A model generated the notes under the pieces. It made no database searches and had not been told where the DNA came from. It saw nothing but the letters and a program-made list of their open reading frames with translations. Positions 62,721 to 64,000 of a DNA stretch of 64,000 bases are shown here, one piece after another; positions within the stretch are counted from its first letter, which is position 1, and each line of letters begins with the position of its first letter. Source of the DNA: Qipengyuania atrilutea (GTDB lineage Bacteria; Pseudomonadota; Alphaproteobacteria; Sphingomonadales; Sphingomonadaceae); NCBI RefSeq assembly GCF_013370205.1, contig NZ_JABWGV010000002.1:186001-250000 (forward strand), in the 5' to 3' direction. A program made the translations under genes and the position numbers.

Positions 62721-63385
62721 TGCGGCATCCTCAATTGTCCCGGCACCATGCGAAGGCGCGTATTGCCTGTCAGGACGATCCTGCGTTCGTTGAGATCGGC
62801 GGTCATCCGGTCGGCGGAGAACGTCCCCGCCGGTATCGCGCCTTCGACCCCGCCGTTCCCGCTCATGGTTTCATCCGACAGATCGACCGAAACGCCGCGC
62901 GCCATCATGCGGTAGCCATCCGCCGCGGTCAGCAGCACGGGAGCGAGCGCATCGACCATCTTTTCGTCGATATCGTATGTCGCGGAATCGGTACTAAGCC
63001 TCGCGGGTCCTTCGCGAAGAAGAATGCGCGCGACCAGGTCCTGCATTCGCACGATGCCTTCGACGCTCGAGCGCTGGATCGCTTCGCCTGCGGTAAGCGA
63101 AAAGGGCCGGCCGAGATCGTCCTGCCCGCGGTAAAGCGCATTGTTGACGCTCAGCCGCTCGTTGATGACCGCGACCTTGTTCCGGTCGAGCAGGAAGCTG
63201 ACTTCGCCGCGCGGGGTCAGCGGCGTGATAATCATCAGCGCCGCGATGACGCCCACCGCCATCGGCAGCGCGCGGGCGAGAAGGCCGATCAGGCGGTCGT
63301 GCGAGCCGCCGGGCACAGCCCAGCGCTGCCGCTTGCCGCGCAGCGCCTTTGCCTCGCTCGTCTCGATCCGCCTCTGCTTCGCCAT
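62717..63385 (-). CDS. lptC: LPS export protein LptC
   Basis: A 222-aa inner-membrane-anchored protein with one hydrophobic helix (about 33-55) and a periplasmic OstA-like beta-jellyroll domain (GEVSFLLDRNKVAVINERLS, VRMQDLVARILLREGP, VDLSDETMSGNGGVEGAIPA). It hands LPS from LptB2FG to LptA. It is 27 nt downstream of the rnd gene and coupled to lptA. Confidence 0.92.
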   Translation of the reverse strand: MAKQRRIETSEAKALRGKRQRWAVPGGSHDRLIGLLARALPMAVGVIAALMIITPLTPRGEVSFLLDRNKVAVINERLSVNNALYRGQDDLGRPFSLTAGEAIQRSSVEGIVRMQDLVARILLREGPARLSTDSATYDIDEKMVDALAPVLLTAADGYRMMARGVSVDLSDETMSGNGGVEGAIPAGTFSADRMTADLNERRIVLTGNTRLRMVPGQLRMPQ

Positions 63386-63412
63386 GATCCGTTCGTTCTG
63401 CCTGAGCCAGCC

Positions 63413-64000
63413 TTACATATGGCTGAAGATGTCGTGGTCGGCCCACCCTGCCATGTCGAGCCGCGCGCGCGTCGGCAGGAAGTCGAAACACGCCTGCGCC
63501 ATTTCGCTGCGTCCTTCGCGCTCAAGCCGCTTTTCTAGTTCCGCCTTCAGCCGGTGGAGGTAGCGCACGTCGCTTGCTGCATAATCGCGCTGCGCCTCGG
63601 ACAGTTCCGGCCCGCCCCAGTCGGAGGACTGCTGCTGCTTGGAAATATCCGCGCCGAGCAGTTCGCTGACGAGGTTCTTGAGACCGTGCCGGTCGGTATA
63701 GGTCCGCGTCAGCTTGCTTGCGATCTTGGTGCAGAAAACCGGTCCGGCTTCAATGCCGAGGTAGTATTCGATCGCGGCGAGGTCGAAGCGGGCGAAGTGG
63801 TAGATCTTGATACGCGAGCGGTCGGCGAGAACCGCCTTCAGGTTCGGCGCGGCATAGGTGCTGCCCGGGTTGAAGCGCACAAGATGCTCGTCTTCGCCCC
63901 CGTCGCTGATCTGGACTACGCAGAGCCGGTCGCGCGGCGTGACGAGGCCCATCGTCTCGGTATCGACGGCAAGCGGTGCGGTGCCGACAAGAACGCCCGG
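63413..64000 (-). CDS. rnd: Ribonuclease D (5' end beyond the window)
   Basis: 195 residues of a 3'-5' exonuclease of the RNase D/DEDD family; the gene begins beyond base 64000 on the minus strand. The ExoI-motif LAVDTETMGL (D and E of DEDD) is seen at the edge. IKIYHFARFDLAAIEYYL is ExoII, and YAASDVRYLHRLKAELE (Tyr/Asp) is ExoIII. It trims tRNA and small RNAs. It precedes lptC-lptA, a pairing often seen in alphaproteobacteria. Confidence 0.93.
   Translation of the reverse strand, partial: PGVLVGTAPLAVDTETMGLVTPRDRLCVVQISDGGEDEHLVRFNPGSTYAAPNLKAVLADRSRIKIYHFARFDLAAIEYYLGIEAGPVFCTKIASKLTRTYTDRHGLKNLVSELLGADISKQQQSSDWGGPELSEAQRDYAASDVRYLHRLKAELEKRLEREGRSEMAQACFDFLPTRARLDMAGWADHDIFSHM

Overview
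The window looks like part of the chromosome of an alphaproteobacterium in the Sphingomonadales, most likely the Erythrobacteraceae. The evidence is high GC, dense operons with many ATGA/GTGA stop-start overlaps, a very large (about 1620 aa) NAD-dependent glutamate dehydrogenase, a CYP153-type P450, sphingomonad-style paired amidohydrolases with a POT peptide transporter, and an Lpt/Rnd gene order common in this group. This is inference from gene content, without a database search. I see no phage, insertion sequence, CRISPR array or rRNA, and one tRNA, Leu(UAA).

Layout. 1-661 (minus): the end of a putative RiPP (lasso-peptide-like) locus, with a PqqD-type recognition protein, a 48-aa precursor and the start of what may be an asparagine-synthase-like cyclase cut by the window edge. 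826-8520 (plus): rpe, a heparinase II/III protein, purH, a 44-aa membrane peptide coupled to an exported msrA, a Zur-like regulator and dxs. 8526-13553 (minus): a single-domain response regulator, two exported amidohydrolases (one lacking its metal ligands) and a POT oligopeptide transporter. 13772-19590 (plus): a YtrA-type GntR regulator, IHF-beta, tRNA-Leu, a tandem PilZ protein, and an envelope glycan operon (flavin mutase-like enzyme, GtrA, polytopic membrane protein). 19618-26201: msrB, a CYP153-like P450 and an ABC-2 exporter (minus), queG (plus) and a ferredoxin reductase (minus). 26253-37192 (minus): gdhB, a luciferase-like oxidoreductase, a TPR protein, a hydrolase, an M48 protease, a DUF898 protein and a three-gene small-membrane-protein/XRE operon. 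37328-41043 (plus): a threonine-rich leader peptide, thrS and two TSUP permeases.

41214-43935 (minus): agmatine deiminase and an M28 peptidase lipoprotein. 44042-50594 (plus): glnE, a 1-Cys Bcp, a DUF455 protein, an M23 peptidase and an acyl-CoA synthetase. 50649-56054: galU and murA diverge, followed by small proteins, a membrane-anchored LuxR-HTH/DUF4019-like protein, phaB and an outer-membrane-like hypothetical. 56417-61007 (plus): a DUF3576 lipoprotein, then leuS-lptE-holA. 61009-64000 (minus): rnd-lptC-lptA and a nucleotidyltransferase.

The two observations I find most worth follow-up are the RiPP precursor at 171-317, which is too short for ordinary ORF calling, and the 24-aa leader peptide with eight threonines directly upstream of thrS. 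The leader sits among mutually exclusive RNA hairpins and resembles classical attenuation, here applied to a tRNA synthetase gene. A third is the amidohydrolase pair in which one member has lost the metal site.
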